This document shows, piece after piece, positions 1 through 5,340 of a stretch of 5,340 nucleotides of DNA; the stretch's first letter is position 1; every line of letters starts with the position of its first letter. Location: positions 1 through 5,340 of the forward strand of contig DRKO01000469.1 of NCBI GenBank assembly GCA_011051745.1. The letters are read 5' to 3'. Made by a program: the position numbers and the translations under genes. This stretch comes from Chloroflexota bacterium. Lineage in GTDB: Bacteria > Chloroflexota > Anaerolineae > Aggregatilineales > UBA3940. The notes below the pieces were generated by a model that was given only the letters and a program-made list of their open reading frames with translations, had not been told where the DNA came from and ran no database searches.

Positions 1-73
1 CCAGCACGCCCAGCACAAGACTGAGAACGCCTGCCATCCGTGCAATGGTATCGCTGTGCGTGGCCCTGTTCAC
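1..73 (-). CDS. Start of a further gene, probable membrane protein (cut by the left edge)
   Basis: The frame runs off the left edge. Two in-frame starts are possible: GTG at 73-71, giving MNRATHSDTIARMAGVLSLV, and ATG at 37-35, giving MAGVLSLVLGVL. Neither has a good ribosome binding site, though the GTG is only 20 bases after the stop of the preceding gene. The hydrophobic run beginning at the ATG suggests a first membrane helix or signal anchor, preceded by a short polar lead if the GTG is used. Same strand and tight spacing suggest it belongs to the same operon. Too little is visible to name a family, and the reading frame is supported only by this layout and the hydrophobic pattern. Confidence 0.45.
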   Translation of the reverse strand, partial: MNRATHSDTIARMAGVLSLVLGVL

Positions 74-93
74 GTGCGGGAAATCGCCAGAAG

Positions 94-600
94 CTACGTC
101 GCCCGGCGCTTCAGGCGGGGGCGTATGAAGATCAGGAAGAAGACCACCCCGGCAACGGCGACCCCGACCAGCAGCAGGATCGGGTCGCCTCCGGCTGCCT
201 CCGCCGGTTCCTCAAAGCTGTAGGGGACTATTTCCGGCTCCTGATAGGTCAGCGCATTGAGCAGGACGGTGGTCAGCCAGCCGGAGAAGACCGAAAAGGC
301 CAGGCTGGCGATGAAGTTAAACACACCTCCGATGAAGCTGCGCCGCACCACGCGAACGGTCGAGCTGGTCGTCAGGTTGGCGATGTCGCGGGGGCGGGCC
401 ACGCCGCCCCGATCACGCACATTGCGCCCAACGCTCAGTTCCACACGGTCGCCGTCATCGAGCACACCAAGGACCTTGCGCCCCCGCATCTCGACGGGGA
501 GGCGGTCGCCGCCATCCCCCTCCAGCACGAAGCGCAGAACAACCTCGTTCCCCTCGCGCTCAAGGCGCACGCTGCGGGCAACGCCTGACACACGGGCCAT
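94..600 (-). CDS. Small membrane protein with an N-terminal beta-rich (OB-like) domain and two transmembrane segments
   Basis: The protein has 168 residues from ATG to TAG, with a strong ribosome binding site. Residues 1-84 look like a small beta barrel: alternating strands in MARVSGVARSVRLEREGNEV, then LPVEMRGRKVLGVLDDGDRVEL, and a segment ending in RPRDIANLTTSSTVRV. The pattern of a permitted-structure strand, MRG, Gly-x-Leu-x-Asp-Gly-Asp, and a final Asn-Leu-Thr-Thr resembles an OB-like domain seen in uncharacterised proteins of Chloroflexota and Cyanobacteria; this is from memory. A glycine-containing hydrophobic stretch (about 89-117) could be a helix or hairpin, an acidic linker follows (120-138), and a clear helix (about 139-160) ends in basic RPRLKRRAT, which predicts a cytoplasmic C-terminus. 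With both segments spanning, the beta domain would also be cytoplasmic. The gene starts 32 bases after the large VWA gene ends, so it is probably co-transcribed. Function is unknown. Confidence 0.87.
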   Translation of the reverse strand: MARVSGVARSVRLEREGNEVVLRFVLEGDGGDRLPVEMRGRKVLGVLDDGDRVELSVGRNVRDRGGVARPRDIANLTTSSTVRVVRRSFIGGVFNFIASLAFSVFSGWLTTVLLNALTYQEPEIVPYSFEEPAEAAGGDPILLLVGVAVAGVVFFLIFIRPRLKRRAT

Positions 601-606
601 TACGCT

Positions 607-615
607 CCTCCTCCC
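607..615 (-). promoter_or_regulatory. Strong ribosome binding site of the small two-helix membrane protein
   Basis: The minus strand reads GGGAGGAGG, six bases before the ATG at 600-598. It is the best Shine-Dalgarno sequence in the window and lies wholly in the 32-base gap after the large VWA gene, so this gene probably has its own efficient translation start rather than depending on coupling. Confidence 0.75.
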
Positions 616-632
616 TACTCAACACGGGCATC

Positions 633-3521
633 TCAGGAAGATTCCTGCTCCTCATTTTGGCCCCGCTCACGCTTTCTTTCAAGCAGACGGGCGGCCAGCG
701 TGCTCCCACCGGCGGGGGGCGGTGAAGGGGCACGACGTGGCCGGGGACGCTCAACCGGCGCGGAAGGCGGCGGTTTCGGTTCAGCAGGTGACGGTGGAGG
801 CGCGGGACGGGCGGGCTCCCCTCCACGCGGGGGGTGCTGAACAGCGGCCCGGCTGGTACGCTCCTTGACGGCCAGCAGCGAGCCAACGCGCGAGGTTCCC
901 GGCTGAACGGCGGGCTCTTCGCGCCGTCGAACAGGGCTAATCCGGGCGGCAAGCTTCGCCAGGTCTTCGCGGGTGATGACCAGCCGCCGCACCGCGATAT
1001 CAAACGGTAGCAGGAGCGTGGCGGCCAGCAGCAGCCACGGCCAGACAGGCTGACTGGCCCGCCCGGCGTTGAGGTTGTGGGCGAAGACAGCCGCCGAATC
1101 CTGAAGGACAGAGCCACCCGTCAGACTGGCGATGTAGGCCAGATAGTCGGGGTCGCCCTCCAGCGAGCGGTACTCCGGCGAATAGGCCAGCACCCAGCCG
1201 GAGGTCTGAGCGAGCGCCGCCCCGCCCTCACCGTCGGGGTCGGTCCCCGCGACACGCACAAAGTACGCGCCCTCGTCCTCCGGCTCGAACGTCCCCTCGT
1301 AGCGTCCCGGCGCGACCTGATGCAACGTCAGCGGAACGGTCGAGAGATCGGGAGCGATGACGTTGGCCTGCATCTCCAGCCCGTTCAGATAGGAGCCGTC
1401 ATCGGCCAGCGCATCCACGACCACGCGCACCGATTCGCCCTCCTGCACAATGCGCACCTCGACATTCTGGTTCACGCCCTCGGTGATCGTCCAGCGCACG
1501 GCCTGCGACCAGAAACGGGCGAAATCCGGCCAGCCCACCCAGTTAACGGCCCAGCGTCCGGTTGCATCCGAAGTCCAGGCGACCGCCCGCCCAAGCCCGT
1601 ACTGCCAGGCGGCCAGCAGCGGGTCGTCCTGATCGGTGGCGAGAATCTGCTGAGCGGCGGGCTTGATGCTCGTGCCGACATAACCGAGCAGCGAAGGGGT
1701 CGCGCTGATGCCGTTCATGATCGGGCTGCTGCTCGTCAGCGACGGGAAAAACTCCTCCTCGATGACATAGGCGCGGGTGGCGATCACCGTCTCCTCGGAG
1801 AATATCTCCGGGATCGTGCTGACATCGTAAGCATAGTGGAAACGCCCATCGGCCAGTTGCGGCAGTTCCTCGATCCAGGGCGCGTACCCCTGCCCGATCG
1901 CGATGACCGAGAAGGTGATCCCCTCCTCCTCGTACATCCGCCGGACCAGATCGGCATTGCCTGAGGGGTCTGCGCCACCGTCGGTGAGCAGGACGACGTG
2001 GCGCAGTTGCCCCGGATCGTCGGGCAGGACGCGGCTCACGGCCAGCACTCCGGCGTAAATATCCGTCCCGCCCCCGGCACGCAGGCTCCCCACCAGACGG
2101 CTGATCTCGCGCCGGTTGTCGGCTGGCCCCAGCTCGACCACCCAGGTGGCATTTTCATCAAAGGCGACGACGCCCACCCGGTCAAGGGGGCCAAGCAGGT
2201 TGATCGAGCGGAGGATGGCCTCCTTCGCCAGCTCGATCTTGGGAATGCCGCCCACGCTGGTATCGGCCATTGAGCCGGAGCGGTCAATCACATAGACGAC
2301 GGTCAACTGCGGCAGGCGTTCCTGATCGCGCAGTTGCATCTCAACCGGCAACGTCTCCTCAAGGGGCGTCATGAAGTAGCCCCCCACCCCGTAAGCGTGC
2401 GGGCCGCCGATGACGACCAGCCCGCCGCCGAGGTCGCGGACGTAGGTCTGAAGAATCTGCATCCGCGCCGGGCCTAAATTGCGGGCGGGCACGTTGACCA
2501 GAACAACGCTCTGATAGCCGGAGAGCGTGGCGAAGTCGGTGGGCAGGCCCGCGCCCGTTGTGTGATCCACCTGAAGCCCCTGCGAGAGCAGCGCATCAGC
2601 CAGGCTGGCAAACTCGGTTTCCTCGTCGGCGACGATCAGGACGCGCGGCGGGCCGACCACCTGCGTGAAGGCGGATAGCTCGTTGTTCTGGTAAAACACA
2701 TCCTCACCCGCCGGGACGACCTGAGCGCGGAAGGCCGTTAACCCCGGCTCAGTGGCCGTCAGAGTGAAGGCGTAGCGGTTGATACCCTCAACGAGCGCGA
2801 CCGTCTCTTCGACGACAATCTGCCCACCACTCATGACGCGCAGGATGGCCGTCGTCTCAACGTTGCTCTCTACCGTGACGGTCAGGTCAAAAACCTGCCC
2901 TTCGTTCAGCCGGGTGGGCGCATCCACATCGGCGATGAGCACCTCCGGCCCCTGAATCGCCGAAAACGGGACGGCGACGATCTGCACGCCGGAGGCCGCC
3001 GCCAGACGGGCCGCCGATTCGGCGTCGCCGGTGTTCGCCAGCCCGTCAGAGAGGATCACCATCCGCCGCGCCGCGCCGGGCGGATAGAGCGCCAGTGCCA
3101 GCCGGATCGCCTCCGCCAGATCGGTGTGAAGCGGTACGACCTGTGACTCCAGCGGGCCGACCTCACGGGCGGGCGACATGGGCCGCTCGACGAGCGCATC
3201 GGAGCCAAAGACGATGATAGCCGCCTGATCACCGGGGCGCATGGTGCGGATCGCCTCCTGGGCGAACTGGCGGGCCGCCTCGACGGTGGGGGCGGACATT
3301 GAGTCGGAGGCGTCAATCAGGAAGACGACGGCCAGGCTATCGGTGGCACGCACCAGTTGCAGCCCCGCCAGGGCGAGCACCAGCAGGATGACGATCAGGC
3401 CGCGCAGGGCAAGCGCGGCCCAGGCACGCCCGCGTGCCCACACCCCTCTGGGCCTGCCCAGCCACAGGAAATAAGGCAGCGTCAGCAGACCCAGCAGAGC
3501 AACAGGATAGCTCAGAGTCAT
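633..3521 (-). CDS. Large membrane-anchored protein with two VWA domains and a glutamine-amidotransferase-like fold
   Basis: The protein has 962 residues from an ATG; a weak GGTGGA lies nine bases upstream. Two N-terminal helices (about 4-20 and 35-57) flank a basic loop, which predicts export of the following part. VWA1 (about 64-190) has the metal-site motif Asp70-x-Ser72-x-Ser74 with Thr133 and Asp159. A beta-sandwich follows (195-290), then an amidotransferase-like segment (292-398, with GGGLVVIGGPHAYG). VWA2 (405-575) has Asp413-x-Ser415-x-Ser417, Thr486 and Asp514. The amidotransferase-like fold seems to resume at about 590-680 (YGLGRAVAWTSD), followed by a second beta-sandwich (686-790). 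Helix three (825-844) leads to a basic, proline-rich tail (846-962). Both metal sites look intact, but there is no cysteine anywhere, so amidotransferase catalysis is excluded. Such proteins resemble BatA/BatB relatives and are thought to act in protein interaction at the cell envelope; the exact role is unknown. The gene lies between the DUF4380-like gene and a small membrane-protein gene. Confidence 0.92.
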   Translation of the reverse strand: MTLSYPVALLGLLTLPYFLWLGRPRGVWARGRAWAALALRGLIVILLVLALAGLQLVRATDSLAVVFLIDASDSMSAPTVEAARQFAQEAIRTMRPGDQAAIIVFGSDALVERPMSPAREVGPLESQVVPLHTDLAEAIRLALALYPPGAARRMVILSDGLANTGDAESAARLAAASGVQIVAVPFSAIQGPEVLIADVDAPTRLNEGQVFDLTVTVESNVETTAILRVMSGGQIVVEETVALVEGINRYAFTLTATEPGLTAFRAQVVPAGEDVFYQNNELSAFTQVVGPPRVLIVADEETEFASLADALLSQGLQVDHTTGAGLPTDFATLSGYQSVVLVNVPARNLGPARMQILQTYVRDLGGGLVVIGGPHAYGVGGYFMTPLEETLPVEMQLRDQERLPQLTVVYVIDRSGSMADTSVGGIPKIELAKEAILRSINLLGPLDRVGVVAFDENATWVVELGPADNRREISRLVGSLRAGGGTDIYAGVLAVSRVLPDDPGQLRHVVLLTDGGADPSGNADLVRRMYEEEGITFSVIAIGQGYAPWIEELPQLADGRFHYAYDVSTIPEIFSEETVIATRAYVIEEEFFPSLTSSSPIMNGISATPSLLGYVGTSIKPAAQQILATDQDDPLLAAWQYGLGRAVAWTSDATGRWAVNWVGWPDFARFWSQAVRWTITEGVNQNVEVRIVQEGESVRVVVDALADDGSYLNGLEMQANVIAPDLSTVPLTLHQVAPGRYEGTFEPEDEGAYFVRVAGTDPDGEGGAALAQTSGWVLAYSPEYRSLEGDPDYLAYIASLTGGSVLQDSAAVFAHNLNAGRASQPVWPWLLLAATLLLPFDIAVRRLVITREDLAKLAARISPVRRREEPAVQPGTSRVGSLLAVKERTSRAAVQHPPRGGEPARPAPPPSPAEPKPPPSAPVERPRPRRAPSPPPAGGSTLAARLLERKRERGQNEEQESS

Positions 3522-3592
3522 AGGACAGATTCCACCAGACTACGGTTCACCCGCTCAGCCGCCCCGTGCCACATCACGCCCCGCCGGAGAGT

Positions 3593-4519
3593 TCACGGGG
3601 CCTCCCCCCAGCCCGCCATAGCGGCCTGCGCTTTCGGCAGGATGTACTCGTCTATGTCGGCCTCGTTCTCCGGCGTCGGAACATCGCGGAACAGGAACCA
3701 GCGCTCGACGTGCTCGGCCACCCCGCCCGGCTCCAGACGAGCCAGCGGGCCAAGCGTCTCAAGCTCCAGCATGACGGCGTCGGTGTACACCTCAGCCGAG
3801 CAGCCCAGATCGGGGTAAGAAGCTCCCTCGATGTAGTCAAAGAGCTTGAGGAACAGATGCCCCTCCCGCACATAAGCCACCCAGCCATCGGTCACCATCG
3901 CGCCCGCTTTCTGCTCCTGCGTCGCGGATGCGTCCTGATACAGCATGACGTACTGACGGCCCCAGTGCCAGCGCGGATCGGACATATCGGTATAGGCCCA
4001 GAGAGCGATCGTGTTGAGAGGGAGCAGATAGTCCCTGTGGGAGCCGCGCGGTGGCAGAGGCAGGATCGCCACCCCACCGGGGGCCATCACCGAGAGCGCC
4101 CAGGGAGCCAGCTCAACCACCCAGGTATTGGTGTTGCGCAGACGATGCGTGACCGTCACGCTCGCACTGCGCGGCGAAAGGATGAGATCGATCTCCTTCT
4201 GGACGCCGGTCGGCGGTTCAACGGGCTGGATGAGACGAACAGCCCCCTCATGCTCCTCTATGGCAACCGGCCCGTTGTCTGGATAGTAGGTGCGCGCCGG
4301 GTCTTCGGGGGCCTGCCAGAGGCGATGCCCGCCGTAAACGCGCCACTCATCGCCGCCCACCAGACCGAGCATCTCCTCATACTCTTTGAACTCGTTCCAC
4401 TCGCCGGACAGCCCGAAGTAGATGATGCGGGGCCCGACATCCGTCGTGACGATCAGATCAACAAAGCCATTGGACAAGCGGTAGCAGTTCGGCCAGCCTT
4501 TGTAGGTGATCCTTTCCAC
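3593..4519 (-). CDS. DUF4380-like protein, probable galactose-mutarotase-type (aldose-epimerase-like) fold
   Basis: The protein has 308 residues from a GTG start and a TGA stop. A longer version from a TTG at 4567 exists, but the GTG has a GGAGG seven bases upstream and the conserved region starts at once (ERITYKGWPNCYRLSNG), so the GTG is preferred. Family-like features in order are: a beta-rich start with TTDVGPRI (about 25-32); GGHRLWQAPE (about 63-72), which I associate with DUF4380 proteins; ELAPWALSVMAPGG (136-149); WHWGRQY (184-190); and LETLGPLARLEPGG followed by HVERWFLF (253-277), resembling the end of the mutarotase-like sugar-binding fold. No signal peptide or membrane helix is evident, so it is probably cytoplasmic. 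Members are mostly uncharacterised; a role in recognising or isomerising a sugar is inferred from the fold only, and I cannot assign catalytic residues. It sits between two VWA-family genes, 71 bases ahead of the next. Confidence 0.85.
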   Translation of the reverse strand: MERITYKGWPNCYRLSNGFVDLIVTTDVGPRIIYFGLSGEWNEFKEYEEMLGLVGGDEWRVYGGHRLWQAPEDPARTYYPDNGPVAIEEHEGAVRLIQPVEPPTGVQKEIDLILSPRSASVTVTHRLRNTNTWVVELAPWALSVMAPGGVAILPLPPRGSHRDYLLPLNTIALWAYTDMSDPRWHWGRQYVMLYQDASATQEQKAGAMVTDGWVAYVREGHLFLKLFDYIEGASYPDLGCSAEVYTDAVMLELETLGPLARLEPGGVAEHVERWFLFRDVPTPENEADIDEYILPKAQAAMAGWGEAP

Positions 4520-4526
4520 GCCAGAG

Positions 4527-4531
4527 CCTCC
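4527..4531 (-). promoter_or_regulatory. Ribosome binding site deciding the GTG start of the DUF4380-like gene
   Basis: On the minus strand GGAGG is followed by seven bases (CTCTGGC) and then GTG at 4519-4517. This is near-ideal spacing and supports the GTG over the TTG located 48 bases upstream, which has no comparable purine-rich site close to it and would add a 16-residue extension outside the conserved region. Confidence 0.75.
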
Positions 4532-4609
4532 ATGAGTCAGGACGGGAGTCAAACCAACATCTTCCAATCGGGATCACGCCGTCTCGCTCTCCCTCCGTGT
4601 CTCCAGCCC

Positions 4610-4711
4610 TCACCGGCTGCGCCGGAAGAAAGATAACAGGCCACGCTGTTGCACAGACGCATCGAGGCGCGGCAGGCCGCTGCCCCGATGATACACCCAC
4701 CACTCGACCAG
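4610..4711 (-). pseudogene. In-frame continuation of the BatA/VWA-type gene after the TAG: rest of last membrane helix and cytoplasmic tail
   Basis: Directly after the TAG the same frame stays open for 33 codons and closes at a TGA (4612-4610). It begins LVEWWVYHRGSGLPR and ends FFRRSR. Joined to the preceding residues, it completes a transmembrane helix followed by Glu-Trp-Trp-Val-Tyr-His-Arg and a basic tail. As far as I recall, an aliphatic helix ending in a Glu-Trp-x-x-Tyr-His-Arg-like motif is a usual end for this protein type. About three quarters of its codons end in G or C, as in the neighbouring genes. A single T-to-A change (TTG to TAG) would explain the interruption. I infer that the ancestral gene ended at 4610; whether these codons are still translated cannot be told from sequence. 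Using 4610 as the gene end also shrinks the gap to the next gene from 192 to 90 bases, in keeping with the rest of the cluster. Confidence 0.7.
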
Positions 4712-5340
4712 CTAAACCACAAGCGCCGCCACAGCCAGCCAGAACCAGAATTCCCGCTGCCCGGCCTCGTCGCCCGGCCCGGCCTGAGCGACCTCGGTCT
4801 GGCCGATGCGGATCGCCTCTGCCGGAGCGATGCGGCTCTCCTGCGGAGCAAACAGGTTGACGGCGAACAGCCCGCCGGAGGCTCCCTCCCCTTCGCCGAC
4901 CAGTTCAACGCGGTAAACGCCGGGTTGATCCGTCGCGGCGAAGGTAAGCGGAGCGTCTGTCACCGGAAAGGTCCGCAGCGAGCCATCCGGCAGGGTGATG
5001 TGGTACTCCGTTGTGCCGGGCCGGGGACGGATGACGAGCGGCTCACCGGGGATCAGGCCATCGGGAGCATCGAAGGGGCGGGCCGGGGAGAACCATTCCA
5101 GCAGGTTGGCAACCAGAATGGGGAAGGCGATCTTGAGCGGGAGATCGGAGGCATGCAGGTCGAAGGTCAAGATCGCCACCCGCCGCCCGCCCGTTGTTCC
5201 GGCCAGCAGAAGAGGGCCACCCTCTGCCTCGACGAGCGTCCGCGCCCAGCCGGGCGTTTCGACCAGCACCGCCTCCCGGATGGCGACATCCTCGAAGTCC
5301 ACAAAGGAGAGAACCGGATCATCGGCCTGACGCAGGAAAC
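4712..5340 (-). CDS. BatA/VWA-type membrane protein, C-terminal part; N-terminus beyond the window, frame closed by an in-frame TAG
   Basis: The frame is open through the right edge, so the beginning of the gene is missing; 208 codons are visible before a TAG at 4714-4712. A GTG at 5302-5300 could be read as a start but is internal, because the frame continues upstream as FLRQADDPVLSF. The visible part runs from an amidotransferase-like end (LLLAG, then GGRRVAILTFDLHASDLPL and a helix with ANLLEWF) to a beta-sandwich domain (roughly IPGEPLVIRPRPG to GVYRVELVGEG) and a final hydrophobic helix beginning EFWFWLAVAALVV. This order is typical of the C-terminal half of BatA-like proteins that carry an N-terminal membrane pair and a VWA domain; those parts would lie outside the window. 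The main domains are expected outside the membrane. The TAG cuts the last helix after about 13 residues, leaving it too short to span. Family assignment is by recognition of motifs; the VWA domain itself is not seen. Confidence 0.8.
   Translation of the reverse strand, partial: FLRQADDPVLSFVDFEDVAIREAVLVETPGWARTLVEAEGGPLLLAGTTGGRRVAILTFDLHASDLPLKIAFPILVANLLEWFSPARPFDAPDGLIPGEPLVIRPRPGTTEYHITLPDGSLRTFPVTDAPLTFAATDQPGVYRVELVGEGEGASGGLFAVNLFAPQESRIAPAEAIRIGQTEVAQAGPGDEAGQREFWFWLAVAALVV

Noticed and set aside
40..588. 182-codon open frame on the plus strand opposite the small membrane-protein gene
   Set aside because: The minus-strand frame has a strong ribosome binding site and clear membrane helices; the plus frame is low-complexity in Gly, Ala, Asp and His with no such support.
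1077..1964. 295-codon open frame on the plus strand opposite the large VWA gene
   Set aside because: It is wholly inside the two-VWA coding region, rich in Arg, Gly and Asp without domain pattern; a compositional shadow.
3522..3592. 71-base gap between the DUF4380-like and large VWA genes, inspected for a promoter or terminator
   Set aside because: It is GC-rich with no hairpin plus T-run and no convincing -35/-10 pair; only a weak GGTGGA ribosome binding site is visible.
4534..4551. Direct repeat TGACTC (two copies, 12 bases apart, minus strand) upstream of the DUF4380-like gene, and a TTGACT resembling a -35 element
   Set aside because: No -10-like hexamer lies at suitable spacing (it would fall on the ribosome binding site), and a six-base repeat is too short to support an operator.
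4613..4625. Perfect GC hairpin (5-bp stem, 3-base loop) just before the TGA at 4612-4610, considered as a terminator
   Set aside because: No T-run follows on the minus strand and the hairpin lies within the in-frame continuation; a short GC palindrome is unremarkable at this base composition.
3566..4636. 356-codon open frame on the plus strand opposite the DUF4380-like gene
   Set aside because: It is antisense to a gene with clear family motifs, shows a His/Arg/Pro-rich composition without recognisable domains, and overlaps three minus-strand features. In GC-rich DNA long antisense frames are expected.

Overview
This is a 5.3 kb window of GC-rich bacterial DNA in which every supportable gene is on the minus strand. 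In transcript order, from right to left, it holds: (1) the C-terminal part of a BatA/VWA-type membrane protein cut by the right edge; (2) a DUF4380-like protein with a probable galactose-mutarotase-type fold; (3) a 962-residue membrane-anchored protein with two von Willebrand factor A (VWA) domains and a glutamine-amidotransferase-like fold; (4) a 168-residue protein with a small beta-rich N-terminal domain and two membrane segments; and (5) the first codons of another probable membrane protein, cut by the left edge. Gaps are short (about 20, 32, 71 and 90 bases, the last counted from the second stop of gene 1). No terminator, clear promoter, RNA gene, mobile element or CRISPR array is visible, so the genes probably form one operon.

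The protein style (large extracytoplasmic VWA/amidotransferase-like proteins, a DUF4380-like protein, a small protein whose beta domain resembles ones I associate with Chloroflexota) suggests Chloroflexota, perhaps Anaerolineae. This is recognition from memory; there is no taxonomic marker in the window.

The two VWA-family proteins appear to place metal-binding adhesion-type domains outside the membrane, with a return helix and a short or long cytoplasmic tail. They share a related stretch, so they may be diverged paralogues acting together, as in Bat-type clusters, which usually also carry a MoxR ATPase and a DUF58 protein; those could lie beyond the right edge. The DUF4380-like gene between them suggests a carbohydrate link, but this is inference.

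The most notable local observation is an in-frame TAG in gene 1. It falls inside the final transmembrane helix, and the same frame continues for 33 plausible codons that complete the helix and the usual C-terminal tail. This is a nonsense mutation, a sequence error or, less likely, readthrough. The second is the architecture of gene 3, where the second VWA domain seems to be inserted into the amidotransferase-like fold. I see nothing that clearly amounts to a wholly new system; the cluster is best described as an uncharacterised variant of a Bat/VWA envelope module.
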